Assembly (NCBI GenBank): GCA_012837385.1
Contig: DURH01000020.1
Location: forward strand, 129,972 to 193,971
DNA: 64,000 bases
Direction: 5' to 3'
Source: Bacillota bacterium
Lineage (GTDB): Bacteria > Bacillota > Limnochordia > Darwinibacteriales > Darwinibacteriaceae
Shown: in pieces, positions 9,561 through 18,653 of the stretch
Numbering within the stretch: the stretch's first letter is position 1
How the letters are laid out: each line of letters starts with the position of its first letter
The notes under the pieces: generated by a model
What the model was told of the DNA's origin: nothing
Database searches by the model: none
The model's input: only the letters and a program-made list of their open reading frames with translations
Position numbers and translations under genes: made by a program

Positions 9561-10606
9561 GTCAATCCCTCCACAAATTCATGATCGAGGCCTGCAATAA
9601 ACAAGGCCATGAGGCGCCCTGTGCGCTGGATGTCCTGGTAGTCCAGGGTCTCTACTGGAGTATGCATGTAACGCAGAGGGATGGAAAGCAAGATCGTGGC
9701 TGCTCCAGCTCTAGCCACCTGGATGGCATAGGCATCAGTTCCTCCCGGATTGGGGGTTGGATCAAGAGAATAGCTGATATTCCATTCCTGTGCGGTTTCC
9801 ACCATGCGCTCAAGCAGCTTGGGATGGACATGGGGTCCAATGCCAATGCCTGGGCCTTGGGACAGCTTGATGGTACCAGTGTCGGGCAGGCCAGCAGAAT
9901 CGCCGAAGCCTACATCAATGGCAATACCAATGTCTGGGGTAATGCCATAGGTACTGGTAACTGCTCCCCGTAAGCCCACCTCTTCCTGAACCGTGGCAAC
10001 TCCATAAACATCGGCTGTGTGCGTGATGGTGGATAACGCCTTGAAGCACTCCAAGATGGCTGCTACACCCGCCCGATCGTCGAAGGCTTTGCCAGCCATG
10101 AACGAGCCCTGCAGATCCGAAACACCGCGCTTAATGGTGACCAAATCGCCCACCTGCACTACCTGCCCAGCTTGCTCAGCACTGTCCAAGCCTATGTCAA
10201 TGAAGAGATCTTCCATCTTCACAGCTTTCCTCTGTTCTCCCTGGGTTTGGATGTGGGGCGGTTTTGCTCCAATAACGCCTGTGAGTTTTTGCTTCCCGTG
10301 AACTACTACCTCTTGAGCCAGCAAAACACGCTGATCAAAACCTCCAATGGTGCTGAAACGCAGGAAGCCGTCTTCTTCGATCTTAGTGACAATCAAACCG
10401 ATTTCGTCCATATGAGCGGCCAGCATAACTTTAGGCCGAGGCCCGGGGCTCTGGCCCTTTTTCAGCATGATCAGGTTGCCTAGCTTGTCTGTGCGCAGCT
10501 CGTCTGCCCAAGGGCAAGCTTCTTGGATATGCTGGGCCAGTTCGGCTTCGCAGCCTGACACTCCAGAGGCTTCGCTCAAGGTGCGAAACACTTGCTTTAT
10601 GTCCAC
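9551..10606 (-). CDS. M42 family metallo-aminopeptidase (first of three)
   Basis: The 351-residue protein has AAHMDEIGLIV, AFDDRAGVAA, TVQEEVGLRGA, AIDVGFGDS and a C-terminal MHTPVE. GTG at 10606 is preferred over the TTG one codon earlier because an AGGAGG sits 7 nt upstream of it. It is the promoter-proximal gene of the three-gene M42 run. No terminator is seen between the genes. Confidence 0.9.
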   Translation of the reverse strand: MDIKQVFRTLSEASGVSGCEAELAQHIQEACPWADELRTDKLGNLIMLKKGQSPGPRPKVMLAAHMDEIGLIVTKIEEDGFLRFSTIGGFDQRVLLAQEVVVHGKQKLTGVIGAKPPHIQTQGEQRKAVKMEDLFIDIGLDSAEQAGQVVQVGDLVTIKRGVSDLQGSFMAGKAFDDRAGVAAILECFKALSTITHTADVYGVATVQEEVGLRGAVTSTYGITPDIGIAIDVGFGDSAGLPDTGTIKLSQGPGIGIGPHVHPKLLERMVETAQEWNISYSLDPTPNPGGTDAYAIQVARAGAATILLSIPLRYMHTPVETLDYQDIQRTGRLMALFIAGLDHEFVEGLTCF

Positions 10607-10711
10607 CAATTCCCCTCCTATCCTTTGGTTTAACTGTATTATTTCTGGTTGCTAAAGGAAAAACCTGCATAAGCGAGAATTAAACTAGATTGAGCAGGAA
10701 GGAGTTGCGCC

Positions 10712-11167
10712 ATGGTCAACAAGGGCGTATATGTGCTCTGGCTCCACCTGCCCCACACCGCCGCTGTCACCGTGGGCAAGCTGGGAACTTATGTGTTTCC
10801 TCCAGGCGTTTACGCCTACGCAGGCAGTGCCCAGCGCAACCTGCGTCAGCGCATCGCCAGGCATTGGCGGCTGGACAAAAAGCTGCACTGGCATATCGAC
10901 TATCTGCGGGTGGAGGCGGAGCTCTTAGGAGCCGTTTTGCTGTTTAATGAGGAGAAAGAGGGCGAGTGCAGGTTTGTACAGAAGCTGCTGCACCTGCCCG
11001 AGGCGTGCCTCCCTGTCCCCGGTTTTGGCGCATCTGACTGCGGCTGTGGGGGACACCTGGTCTACCTGCCCAGCCTACCTCCAGATCTAGTATCGCTTGG
11101 CGATGCGATTCATGATATTGAGCTGGGTCCGGCAGAGTCGCTCGCATTCTTCTATGCTGGAGATTAG
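10712..11167 (+). CDS. DUF123 / GIY-YIG-like protein
   Basis: The 151-residue protein matches the DUF123 group, with KGVYVLWLHLP at the start, GVYAYAGSA in the middle, HWHIDYLR, and a cysteine-rich GFGASDCGCGGHL near the end. The family is related to GIY-YIG nucleases (the YVFPPGVYAYAG part), but its function is not established. GGAAGGAG lies 7 nt before ATG 10712. Its 3' end overlaps a small minus-strand frame by about 80 bp. Confidence 0.75.
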   Translation: MVNKGVYVLWLHLPHTAAVTVGKLGTYVFPPGVYAYAGSAQRNLRQRIARHWRLDKKLHWHIDYLRVEAELLGAVLLFNEEKEGECRFVQKLLHLPEACLPVPGFGASDCGCGGHLVYLPSLPPDLVSLGDAIHDIELGPAESLAFFYAGD

Positions 11168-11272
11168 GTCCATGTTCTTTTTGGGGTGAAGCTCATTGAT
11201 GCTTTCCTCGCAGAGAGACTGCAGCTCCGTGAGGCGCTCCCGCAGTCTCCAGATGATGTCACTTGGCAGCAT
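11087..11272 (-). CDS. Small predicted helical/coiled-coil protein, unknown function
   Basis: A 61-residue frame (start ATG 11272) rich in Leu, Glu and Arg (RLRERLTELQSLCEESINEL), with two cysteines in the second half. Not recognised. In its favour, AGGAAAGG lies 9 nt upstream of this ATG, and a TATAAT reads on the same strand at 11308-11313, about 36 nt upstream. Against it, the last 80 bp overlap the end of the DUF123 gene on the other strand. The product could be a small cytosolic coiled-coil protein. Confidence 0.45.
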   Translation of the reverse strand: MLPSDIIWRLRERLTELQSLCEESINELHPKKNMDLISSIEECERLCRTQLNIMNRIAKRY

Positions 11273-11307
11273 GAAAGACATCCTTTCCTAAATGGTTTAG
11301 CGTCACA

Positions 11308-11313
11308 ATTATA
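11308..11313 (-). promoter_or_regulatory. Possible -10 element for the small minus-strand gene
   Basis: The minus strand reads TGATATAAT here, with no convincing -35. It lies between the divergent small gene and tldD. Confidence 0.35.
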
Positions 11314-11336
11314 TCACACAACCGGGAGGGTTTTAC

Positions 11337-12728
11337 TTGCTATCAGAACAGGTAGTTACAGACGTGCTTTGGGCAGCCCTGTCCACCGGCGGCGATTTTG
11401 CCGAGATTTTCATGGAAGATACCTTTAACACCCAGATTCGCATGCTGGACGGTGCTGTGGAAGAGGCGGTGAGCGGACGGGATTATGGTGTGGGCATCCG
11501 GATCTTCCAAGGCTTGAGAAGTGTCTATGCCTACACCAATGACACAAGTAGGGAAAGCCTGATGAAGGCTGCACGGGAGGCAGCCGCCGCTCTGCCAGGT
11601 GCTCCAGCTGGGAAGACAGTGGTTTTGGCTCGCCTGGCAGTGGAAAAGTTCAATCCTGTGCGCTTAGAGCCCAGGCAGGTCACGCATCTTGACAAGGTCG
11701 AGGTGATGAAGCAAGCTCACTCTGCTGCAGCGGGCTTCCACGAACAGATCAGCCAAGTGGCCATTGTGTACACGGATGTGGATCAAAGCGTCTTCATCGC
11801 CAACTCAGAGGGCTTGATGGTAGACGACCGTAGAGTCAGGACTCGGCTGGGTATCAACGCTGTTGCCACCAAGGGGGCAGAGAAGCAGTCGGCTTTCCGC
11901 GGCCCAGGCCGCCATATGGGCTTTGAGCTCTTCGAGAAAATCGATGTAGGCGAGATCGCTAGAGATGCCGCCCACAGCGCGGTAACCATGGTAAACGCCG
12001 ACTATGCCCCAAGCGGGAAATATCCTGTGATCATCGACAACGAGTTTGGTGGCGTCATTTTCCACGAGGCCTGCGGCCACAGCTTGGAGGCCACCAGTGT
12101 GGCCAAGGGCGTGTCGGAGTTCAGCGGCAAGCTGGGGGAGAGAATCGCCAGTGAACTGGTGACTGCCGTGGATGACGGCAGCATTCCCAATGCCTGGGGC
12201 TCTCAAAATATCGATGATGAGGGTACTAAGACCAGAAGGAACGTGCTTATCGAGAACGGGATTCTAAAAGGGTACATGATCGATAAACTCAATGCCCGGC
12301 GCATGGGGATGGAACCCACTGGCAATGCCCGGCGTCAGTCCTACAAGTTTGCGCCCACTTCGCGCATGACCAACACCTTTATCTGTGCCGGTGATTCGAC
12401 GCGGGACGAGATCATTGCCAACACGGAATATGCACTCTACGCCAAGAGGATGGGAGGAGGCTCGGTAAATCCAGCCACGGGTGAGTTCAACTTCGCGGTG
12501 AGTGAAGGTTACATTGTGCGTGGTGGTAAGATAGAAGAGCCGGTGCGCGGGGCCACTCTCATCGGCAGAGGGTCAGAGATTCTGCAGCAGATTGATATGG
12601 TTGCCTCCAACCTTGCCACAGGCCAGGGTATGTGCGGTTCAGTGAGCGGGTCCATCCCCGCGGATGTGGGTCAACCCACGATCAGGGTGAAGGAGATAAC
12701 GGTAGGCGGAAGGAAGGGGGCTAACTAA
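11337..12728 (+). CDS. tldD: TldD metalloprotease subunit
   Basis: The 463-residue TldD is the zinc-bearing half of the TldD/TldE heterodimer, which degrades unfolded peptides and in some bacteria matures peptide antibiotics. The metal motif HEACGH is present near residue 245, followed by a conserved glycine-rich stretch. The start is a TTG with GGGAGGG 7 nt upstream. The TAA stop overlaps the ATG of tldE (TAATG), so the subunits are translationally coupled. Confidence 0.93.
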   Translation: MLSEQVVTDVLWAALSTGGDFAEIFMEDTFNTQIRMLDGAVEEAVSGRDYGVGIRIFQGLRSVYAYTNDTSRESLMKAAREAAAALPGAPAGKTVVLARLAVEKFNPVRLEPRQVTHLDKVEVMKQAHSAAAGFHEQISQVAIVYTDVDQSVFIANSEGLMVDDRRVRTRLGINAVATKGAEKQSAFRGPGRHMGFELFEKIDVGEIARDAAHSAVTMVNADYAPSGKYPVIIDNEFGGVIFHEACGHSLEATSVAKGVSEFSGKLGERIASELVTAVDDGSIPNAWGSQNIDDEGTKTRRNVLIENGILKGYMIDKLNARRMGMEPTGNARRQSYKFAPTSRMTNTFICAGDSTRDEIIANTEYALYAKRMGGGSVNPATGEFNFAVSEGYIVRGGKIEEPVRGATLIGRGSEILQQIDMVASNLATGQGMCGSVSGSIPADVGQPTIRVKEITVGGRKGAN

Positions 12729-14083
12729 TGAATTTCCAGGAGTTCAAAGAGCGTGTGTTTGCCGCAGGTAGGGCTGCTGGCCTTGGAGATATGGAGATTT
12801 ATGTCACCCGATCACAGCGCTTGCGGATCAGGGTTTTTGAAGCAGAAGTAGATGACTATGCAGCAAGCCTGGAGCGGGGTATAGGTTTTCGAGCCCGTTT
12901 CGGGGGCAAAGTAGGGTATGCCTATGTTGAGGCGCTGGATGAGGAGGCCGTGGAGTACCTGGTCCAAGGCGCCAAAGCCAATGCTCAGATCATTGAATCC
13001 AGTGATGATGTCGAATTCTATGCAGGTTCAGAGAGTTATCCCCAGGTTCTCAGCTACAATGACAGTTTGGCTGCAGTCTCCGCAGAGGAAAGAGTGTCTT
13101 TCTGCTTGGATTTGGAGAAGGCTGCCTTTGCACTAGACGAAAGGGTTGCCAAGGTACCCTATGCTTTGATGGGCTATGGGGATACTGAAGTATACATTGC
13201 CAACACCCTTGGCCTGGAGCAGGGCTTTACGTCCAACGGCGCTTTCAGTTACATCAGTGCCCTGGTGCGTGACAATGGACAGGTAAAGACCGGGTCTAAG
13301 CTCCATTATGGGAGCGACTGGTCCACTTTTTGCGCCGAGTCGCTGGCCCGGGAGGCAGTGAATGAGGCGGTATCGCTGTTGGGGGCTTCCAGCGTCCCTT
13401 CAGGGGATTACCGGATTCTGCTCCGCAATGACGTGGCCAGGGAGATTCTGTCCACTTTTGCCCCTGTGTTTTCGGCAGAATCGGTACAGAAGGGTTTGTC
13501 CCTCCTCCAGGGAAAACTGGGCCAGTCCATCGCCAACTCCCGGGTTACTTTGATCGATGATCCCCTGCTGAAAAACGGCGCTGCCTCAGCCCCGTTTGAT
13601 GGAGAGGGAGTGGCCGCGCGCACCAAGAAAGTGATTGAAAGTGGGCGCCTGGTGACTTATCTGCACAATCTGAAGACAGCCAAAAAAGATGGCGTGCAGT
13701 CCACAGGCAACGCTTCTCGCCCTTCATTTAAGTCCCCTGTGGGCATATCCCCAACCAACTTCTTCATTGAGCCCGGGCAGGCTGCCTATGGGGATCTGGT
13801 GAAGACCTTGGATGATGGTCTGATTATCATCAGTGTCCAGGGTACTCACTCTGGAGCCAATCCAGTTTCTGGCGACTTCTCCTTAGGAGCATATGGTTAC
13901 CTGGTAAAGAACGGCAGCATTGCTCGGCCTGTAGAACAGATCACCATCGCCGGAAACTTCTTTAAGCTGCTGGAAACTGTGGAAGAAATTGGATCGGACT
14001 TGGAGTTTAGTGGGCCTGACTTCGGAGGGAATGTGGGCTCACCCTCGCTGATTATCAGTAATCTGGCTGTTGCAGGCATGTAG
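12728..14083 (+). CDS. tldE: TldE/PmbA protease partner subunit
   Basis: The 451-residue paralogue of TldD lacks the HExxxH motif, as expected for the TldE/PmbA half. It keeps the family's C-terminal layout (SGANPVSGDFSLGAYGYLVKNG). It probably shapes the peptide tunnel around the TldD zinc. It is directly coupled to tldD and followed after 12 nt by a transporter component. Confidence 0.93.
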   Translation: MNFQEFKERVFAAGRAAGLGDMEIYVTRSQRLRIRVFEAEVDDYAASLERGIGFRARFGGKVGYAYVEALDEEAVEYLVQGAKANAQIIESSDDVEFYAGSESYPQVLSYNDSLAAVSAEERVSFCLDLEKAAFALDERVAKVPYALMGYGDTEVYIANTLGLEQGFTSNGAFSYISALVRDNGQVKTGSKLHYGSDWSTFCAESLAREAVNEAVSLLGASSVPSGDYRILLRNDVAREILSTFAPVFSAESVQKGLSLLQGKLGQSIANSRVTLIDDPLLKNGAASAPFDGEGVAARTKKVIESGRLVTYLHNLKTAKKDGVQSTGNASRPSFKSPVGISPTNFFIEPGQAAYGDLVKTLDDGLIIISVQGTHSGANPVSGDFSLGAYGYLVKNGSIARPVEQITIAGNFFKLLETVEEIGSDLEFSGPDFGGNVGSPSLIISNLAVAGM

Positions 14084-14095
14084 GAGGAGTAAGAG

Positions 14096-14626
14096 ATGCA
14101 GCTAAGGGCGAGAGTGGCGGCCAATTTGGGTCTGCTCACCGCGGTGTCCATAGTGCTCACCCGGGTGCTGGGCTTTGTGGTGCCCATTGCAGGGGTGGGA
14201 GCTCTTCGGCTGAGTTTCGGGGAAGTCCCCATCATGCTGGCGGGGGTGCTTTTTGGCCCCGCAGGGGGTGCCCTGACTGGCCTGGCAGCGGATCTGATAG
14301 GCTATGTTATCAACACCCACGGGGGGCCGTTTTTCCCGGGATTTACCCTGAGTGCGGCCCTGACTGGGCTCATTCCAGGGCTCCTGCTGTATAGGAAGCG
14401 GAGCAAGTTGTCAGTGCTTCAAGTGGGAGCCGCTGTCTTGTTCACGGATCTGATCACAGGTGTGCTCCTGAACACTCTGTGGCTCACCATCATGTTCAGC
14501 CAGGGCTTCTTTGTGCTGCTGCCCATGAGGCTATTGGCTAGGTTGGTGACGCTGCCTCTGTACACCATCACGGTGGTCTGGGTCAGCAGGGCCTACCAGG
14601 CCTACCTGGGTGGGCAGGAGATGTGA
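14096..14626 (+). CDS. ECF transporter S component, FolT-like
   Basis: The 176-residue membrane protein has about six hydrophobic helices. It starts with an LTAVSIVLTRVLG helix, followed by LRLSFGEVPIMLAGVLFGP, the pattern of the folate-type substrate-binding subunit of energy-coupling-factor transporters. It would capture a vitamin and work with EcfA/A'/T subunits encoded elsewhere. TAGGAGGAG precedes ATG 14096. Folate as substrate is inferred from the family pattern only. A terminator follows. Confidence 0.78.
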   Translation: MQLRARVAANLGLLTAVSIVLTRVLGFVVPIAGVGALRLSFGEVPIMLAGVLFGPAGGALTGLAADLIGYVINTHGGPFFPGFTLSAALTGLIPGLLLYRKRSKLSVLQVGAAVLFTDLITGVLLNTLWLTIMFSQGFFVLLPMRLLARLVTLPLYTITVVWVSRAYQAYLGGQEM

Positions 14627-14646
14627 CAAGATCTTGCGAATTTCGT

Positions 14647-14688
14647 ACCCGGCCTGCCTGGGGGCGGTGTTGAAGGGCTGGGTTTTTT
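14647..14688 (+). terminator. Rho-independent terminator
   Basis: ACCCGGCC (14647-14654) pairs with GGCTGGGT (14676-14683) with one G-U, followed by six T's. It ends the tldD-tldE-ECF unit. Confidence 0.7.
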
Positions 14689-14724
14689 GTGATATCATAT
14701 GCTCAAATATTTTACTGATGGAGT

Positions 14725-14964
14725 GTGACGTTCCGTATGGAGATTGACCCGCCTAAACGGTGGAAGATGTTCAAACTGCAGCTGATGGTGCGCTGGCCTG
14801 AAGAGTCGCGTAAGAAGATCAAAAAGCTGCTCAGATTGGGGGATGACTACCAGAGCAGTGGTGAGTATGAGCTCGCCAAGCACTGCTACAATCTCTCGAG
14901 AGAGCTTGCCCAAGAGGCCGGCGCGGTGCACCTTCTCAAGAAAATTGACCAAAGAGTGCGATAA
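14725..14964 (+). CDS. Small basic/helical protein of unknown function
   Basis: A 79-residue protein, rich in Lys/Arg and predicted helical, with a TPR-like middle (SGEYELAKHCYNLSRELA). Not recognised. The start may be GTG 14725 or ATG 14737; neither has an ideal ribosome-binding site (a GGAG lies at 14720-14723). It is monocistronic, between a terminator and the promoter of the ArsR-type gene. Confidence 0.55.
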   Translation: MTFRMEIDPPKRWKMFKLQLMVRWPEESRKKIKKLLRLGDDYQSSGEYELAKHCYNLSRELAQEAGAVHLLKKIDQRVR

Positions 14965-14991
14965 ATTATCACCTGCACCCCTTACCTGTGC

Positions 14992-15020
14992 TTGATTTAC
15001 TCCTTCAACTAGGTTACAAT
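14992..15020 (+). promoter_or_regulatory. Sigma-A-type promoter before the ArsR-family gene
   Basis: TTGATT (14992-14997) and TACAAT (15015-15020) are separated by exactly 17 nt, about 35 nt upstream of the start codon. Proximity suggests the ArsR-like product could regulate its own gene here. Confidence 0.65.
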
Positions 15021-15054
15021 GAAATTATGAAATCTTTCACAAGGGGGTCGGGTG

Positions 15055-15342
15055 ATGGAGCGAATAAAAAAATCCGCCCAGCGTTTTCATGTGCTTGCGG
15101 ACCCGATTCGACTGCAGATACTCCTCTTGCTTCAGGAGCAGGAAATGTGTGTGGGGCACTTAGCTGAAGTACTCGGAGTGAACCAGCCCACCGTATCCTA
15201 TCATTTGAAACGGCTGCACAGGGCCGGGTTGGTGGGAAGGCGTACTGAGAATACCTGGTGCTACTATTCCTTGTGCACAGATCTGCGCAGCTGGGTAAAT
15301 GACGAGATTGATCTGCTGCTCAAGGTCGAACCCACGGCCTAG
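15055..15342 (+). CDS. ArsR/SmtB-family transcriptional regulator
   Basis: The protein of about 95 residues is a winged-helix repressor. FHVLADPIRLQILLLL leads into the HTH (MCVGHLAEVLGVNQPTVSYH), then a wing ending in ENTWCYYSL. One cysteine sits in the EMCVGHL segment where ArsR has two (ELCVCDL), so metal sensing by the classic site is doubtful. ATG 15055 follows a GTG at 15052 and has AAGGGGG upstream. A second small gene follows after 15 nt. Confidence 0.85.
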   Translation: MERIKKSAQRFHVLADPIRLQILLLLQEQEMCVGHLAEVLGVNQPTVSYHLKRLHRAGLVGRRTENTWCYYSLCTDLRSWVNDEIDLLLKVEPTA

Positions 15343-15357
15343 GCAAGGGGGTTATTG

Positions 15358-15678
15358 GTGAAAGATTTAAAGGCGTTGACCAAGGCATCGTCCTTTTGGA
15401 AGGCGGTTACCATGGTCTGGCAGGCGGGATTAGACTCCTTCGAGCAGGGAACACGGATTGCCCAGCTCAAGGAGGATGTAGAACGGCTCCAGCAGGAGCT
15501 GCTCACCGTGTCCCGGCTGGTCCATGATTACGAAACAAAGATCCATAACGATGTTCGCGAAACCAAGGAGCTTATCCAGGCGAAAAAGGAGTTAGAGTGG
15601 GGGTATCGAGCCCTGCTCCTGGAAAACAAGATGCTCAAGGAAGAGATCTTTAAGCTCAAGGGTAAGCCACTGAAGTGA
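15358..15678 (+). CDS. Coiled-coil protein of unknown function
   Basis: About 106 residues. After a short N-terminal segment (FWKAVTMVWQAGLDSF) almost all of the protein is a predicted coiled coil (AQLKEDVERLQQELL). GTG 15358 has AAGGGGG 7 nt upstream; TTG 15355 is possible. It probably shares the ArsR-gene promoter and ends at a strong terminator. No family recognised. Confidence 0.6.
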   Translation: MKDLKALTKASSFWKAVTMVWQAGLDSFEQGTRIAQLKEDVERLQQELLTVSRLVHDYETKIHNDVRETKELIQAKKELEWGYRALLLENKMLKEEIFKLKGKPLK

Positions 15679-15683
15679 GTGCG

Positions 15684-15715
15684 GAGGGAGTCAGGTATGG
15701 ACTCCCTCTTTTTTT
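15684..15715 (+). terminator. Rho-independent terminator
   Basis: GAGGGAGTC (15684-15692) and GACTCCCTC (15700-15708) form a perfect 9-bp stem followed by seven T's. It isolates the ArsR unit from sigK. Confidence 0.85.
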
Positions 15716-15825
15716 GGCGATCCTCACAAAGGAGCCTCTGCAATGAATGGTTGCCCGTCTCTGCACCACTGCAGAAATATCTGAAGTGGTAGGGGGCTGA
15801 ACAGGCACGCTTTAGAGGTGCAGGT

Positions 15826-15833
15826 CATAAGAT
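15826..15833 (+). promoter_or_regulatory. Weak candidate mother-cell (sigma-K/sigma-E) -10 for sigK
   Basis: CATAAGAT resembles the CATA-type -10 of sigma-E/sigma-K promoters, and an AC (15807-15808) lies 17 nt upstream as a sigma-K -35 would. It sits about 40 nt before the sigK start. The match is partial and no better candidate was found in 15716-15869. Confidence 0.3.
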
Positions 15834-15869
15834 TAGAAGCGTGAGTGTGTGGAGAAGGGGGTACTGCCT

Positions 15870-16301
15870 GTGTTTCCCTCGTTACTCAGTGCTTTGGGCT
15901 TGTGGTTGATGGAAGGCCTGTGGTTCCTCACAGGGTTTATCACTAGTGGGGGCGCGTTCCCCAAACCTCTGCGCCCGGAAGAGGAGCGCGAACTGTTAAT
16001 CCAAAAAGCGGCAGGAGACGAAGGTGCCCGCAACATCTTGATTGAACGGAACCTTCGTCTCGTGGCACATATCGTCAAAAAGTTTGACAACACCGGTGAA
16101 GACACTGAAGATCTGATCTCCATCGGAGTAATCGGCCTGATCAAGGCCATCAACACTTTTGATCCCTCGAAAAACACCAGACTGGCTACCTATGCGGCTA
16201 GATGCATTGAAAATGAGAGTTCAATGTCAAATGGCAGCCCGAACCTCGCTATCAGCATCCACCGCATAGTTCTGACCGTGGATTGCCAGTTCACACCGTG
16301 A
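15870..16301 (+). CDS. sigK: Pro-sigma-K, N-terminal half (interrupted gene)
   Basis: This half encodes the pro-sequence and sigma region 2 of the late mother-cell sigma factor. A hydrophobic leader (about 28 residues, [15 protein letters not shown]) precedes AFPKPL, as in B. subtilis pro-sigma-K, where SpoIVFB removes it. Then come [33 protein letters not shown] and [12 protein letters not shown]. Identity with sigma-K is lost right after ENE; the frame then runs on 28 unrelated codons to 16301. GTG 15870 has GGAGAAGGGGG about 8 nt upstream and is preferred over GTG 15849. The other half lies at 20220-20576. Unrearranged, the product lacks regions 3 and 4 and should be inactive. Confidence 0.93.
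   Translation: MFPSLLSALGLWLMEGLWFLTGFITSGGAFPKPLRPEEERELLIQKAAGDEGARNILIERNLRLVAHIVKKFDNTGEDTEDLISIGVIGLIKAINTFDPSKNTRLATYAARCIENESSMSNGSPNLAISIHRIVLTVDCQFTP
16205..16226. other. Left recombination site (attL) of the sigK element
   Basis: CATTGAA (16205-16211) and TTCAATG (16220-16226) form a perfect 7-bp dyad whose centre falls between 16215 and 16216. This is inside the GAGA core (16215-16218) shared with the right site. A dyad around a 2-bp crossover is the usual layout of serine-recombinase sites. The left arm is sigK, the right arm the element. Confidence 0.75.
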
Positions 16302-18548
16302 GCCTCCGATTTGGCTGATTGCCACTTCGTCTGCAGTTACCGTCACTTTGAGTCTATGGCCCCTAAAGAGTAGGGCGAAGGAAAAGCTCTTCCACTGATC
16401 AGGTAAGAAAGGCCTCAGGGTGAGCCGTCCGTTCTCCAGGCGCAGTCCGGCGAATCCGTACACAATGGCCATCCAGGTACCGGCCATACTGGTGATGTGT
16501 AGACCATCATCGGTGTCATTATTATAGTTTTCCAAGTCTAAGCGTGCCGTACGCAGATAGAGCTCATACGCTTTTTCACGGTAGCCGATCTCAGCCGCGA
16601 TAATGGAATACACACAAGGCGACAGCGACGATTCATGAACAGTCATGGGTTCATAGAAATCGAAGTTGCGCTTTTTTGTTTCCAGATCGTAGAGGTGGCC
16701 CAAGAAAAACAGCCCCTGCAGTACATCCGCCTGCTTAATAAAGCAGGAGCGCAGGATGCGGTCCCAGGACCAGTTTTGGTTGAGAGGCAGTTCTGCCTGG
16801 GGTATGGCTTCCACAGGGAGCAGTTCTTTGTCCATAAAGCCATCCTGCTGTTCGAAGACACCCAGCTCCTCTACGACGGGGTAATACATCTTGTCAATAA
16901 TGTCTGCCCATTGTTCGAGCTCTCCCTTGGTCACCTGGAAGCGGTCGATAAGATCATGGTATTTATCCCTATTCTTGGCGCTCAGGTGATCCAGGACTTC
17001 CAAAGTGTATTCCAGGCACCAGGATGCGATGCGGTTGGTGTACCAATTATTGTTCACATTGTTCTCGTACTCATTGGGGCCCGTCACTCCCAGGATCATG
17101 TACACCCCTTTTCTGGGCTGGAAGGTTACTCTGCTGGCCCAGAAACGGCAGATTTCCACTAGGACTTCCAAACCGTAGTCCTCTAGGTACTGCTCATCAC
17201 CTGTATAGCGCACATAGTTGAAAATGGCATAGGCTATGGCGCCGTTGCGGTGGATTTCTTCAAAGGTGATCTCCCATTCGTTGTGGCACTCTTCACCGGT
17301 CATGGTGACCATGGGGTAGAGTGCTCCCTTGAGGCCCAATTTCTCCGCATTCTCCTTGGCCTTTTCCAAATGATGGTAACGGTAGAGCAGCAGGTTGCGG
17401 GGAATCTGGGGATCGCTGGTGCTCAGGTAAAAGGGCAGGCAGTAGGCTTCAGTATCCCAATAGGTGCTGCCTCCGTACTTCTCTCCAGTGAATCCTTTTG
17501 GCCCGATGTTGAGCCGGGGATCTTCCCCTGTGTAGGTCTGGTGCAGATGAAAGATATTGAAACGAATACCCTGCTGGGCAGCGGAGTCTCCTTCGATTAC
17601 GATATCGCTGTCTCTCCAGGTTTGGTGCCAGGCTTCTGAATGGTCTTGAAAAAGGTCGCTGTATCTGAAAGATGCCCGCTCCTGCAGCATTTCCAGAGCG
17701 CGCCGGGATACTTCGGCATCCCTATGGTCGCGGTTGGTGGTCACAGCAACGGTCTTTTCCACAGTTAAGGTCTCACCGGCCTGGAGCACAGTTTCAACTT
17801 CCGCAGCGGCAAAGCGAGGGTGCACCGTCAAACTGCGCTCCAACTCTGCCAATTCCCTGTCACCCAGGAATACCCTGAAGGAGCTGGCTGCCGCCACCCT
17901 AAAGTGTGATTTCTTTGTTTCCATGGTCACCAGTTGATGGCTTTCTGTGGAGGACTCCTCACAGCGCAGCCAAAAGTCTTCACCATAATTGGCGTCTTCG
18001 TTTCGTACATCCCCGTCCAGGTACGGCCTGAAGGTCACTTCGGCACCTTGTCCCATGGGATCTTCGTCCAAAGAGATGCTGTAGCTGATGCAGGCGATTT
18101 CCCGCTGAGCCTTACTCACGAACCTCTTGGCCTGGATGGAGAAGAGGCGGCCAGCCTCGTCCCGCACCTGGAAAGTGCGGACAAGTTCTCCGTTTTTCAT
18201 GTCTAGGATACGCTGGAAGTTCCGGGGAGCCCAGGTGTGCAGATTAAGTTCTTTTCCAGCCAGCTTGACGTCTATGCCTATGAAGTTGACGGCATTCAAC
18301 ACTTTGGCGAAGTACTCAGGGTAACCGACTTTCCACCATCCAACCACCGTGCGGTCAGGGTAGTAGACGCCGGCAATATAAGTGCCCTGCAGGCTGTCTC
18401 CAGAATACCTCTCCTCGAAGTTCCCCCGCAGTCCCATGTAGCCATTGCCTAAGCTGGTAATGCTCTCCAGAACCCGATTGCGCTCTGGGTGGAAGCCTTC
18501 CTCTGTGATGCACCATTCATCAGTTGCCGATATGAGTTTCAGAATCAT
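16227..18548 (-). CDS. GH65 maltose phosphorylase
   Basis: The 773-residue protein has usual length and layout for GH65: N-terminal beta-sandwich (to about 270), linker, (alpha/alpha)6 barrel, C-terminal sheet. [19 protein letters not shown] near residue 480 holds the catalytic acid Glu and is the form seen in maltose phosphorylases; the phosphate-binding HESSLSPC follows near 620. Reaction: maltose + phosphate to glucose + beta-glucose-1-phosphate, in the cytoplasm. The next-door beta-phosphoglucomutase supports this. The start is unsure: GAGGAG lies only 2 nt before ATG 18548. Its stop lies about 10 bp from the sigK crossover. Trehalose or kojibiose phosphorylase is less likely. Confidence 0.88.
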   Translation of the reverse strand: MILKLISATDEWCITEEGFHPERNRVLESITSLGNGYMGLRGNFEERYSGDSLQGTYIAGVYYPDRTVVGWWKVGYPEYFAKVLNAVNFIGIDVKLAGKELNLHTWAPRNFQRILDMKNGELVRTFQVRDEAGRLFSIQAKRFVSKAQREIACISYSISLDEDPMGQGAEVTFRPYLDGDVRNEDANYGEDFWLRCEESSTESHQLVTMETKKSHFRVAAASSFRVFLGDRELAELERSLTVHPRFAAAEVETVLQAGETLTVEKTVAVTTNRDHRDAEVSRRALEMLQERASFRYSDLFQDHSEAWHQTWRDSDIVIEGDSAAQQGIRFNIFHLHQTYTGEDPRLNIGPKGFTGEKYGGSTYWDTEAYCLPFYLSTSDPQIPRNLLLYRYHHLEKAKENAEKLGLKGALYPMVTMTGEECHNEWEITFEEIHRNGAIAYAIFNYVRYTGDEQYLEDYGLEVLVEICRFWASRVTFQPRKGVYMILGVTGPNEYENNVNNNWYTNRIASWCLEYTLEVLDHLSAKNRDKYHDLIDRFQVTKGELEQWADIIDKMYYPVVEELGVFEQQDGFMDKELLPVEAIPQAELPLNQNWSWDRILRSCFIKQADVLQGLFFLGHLYDLETKKRNFDFYEPMTVHESSLSPCVYSIIAAEIGYREKAYELYLRTARLDLENYNNDTDDGLHITSMAGTWMAIVYGFAGLRLENGRLTLRPFLPDQWKSFSFALLFRGHRLKVTVTADEVAISQIGGSRCELAIHGQNYAVDADSEVRAAI

Positions 18549-18653
18549 CACTCCTCAACGCTGGCTTAACCTTATTCTAACCCACTTTCCACACCTTGGC
18601 AATCGTTTGCACAGAAGGACGTCAAAAAGGGCCTGGAGCTGACCAAGTTGTGC

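Noticed and set aside
16227-18548. Trehalose or kojibiose phosphorylase
   Set aside because: The [19 protein letters not shown] active-site strand is the maltose-phosphorylase form; a biochemical test would still be decisive.
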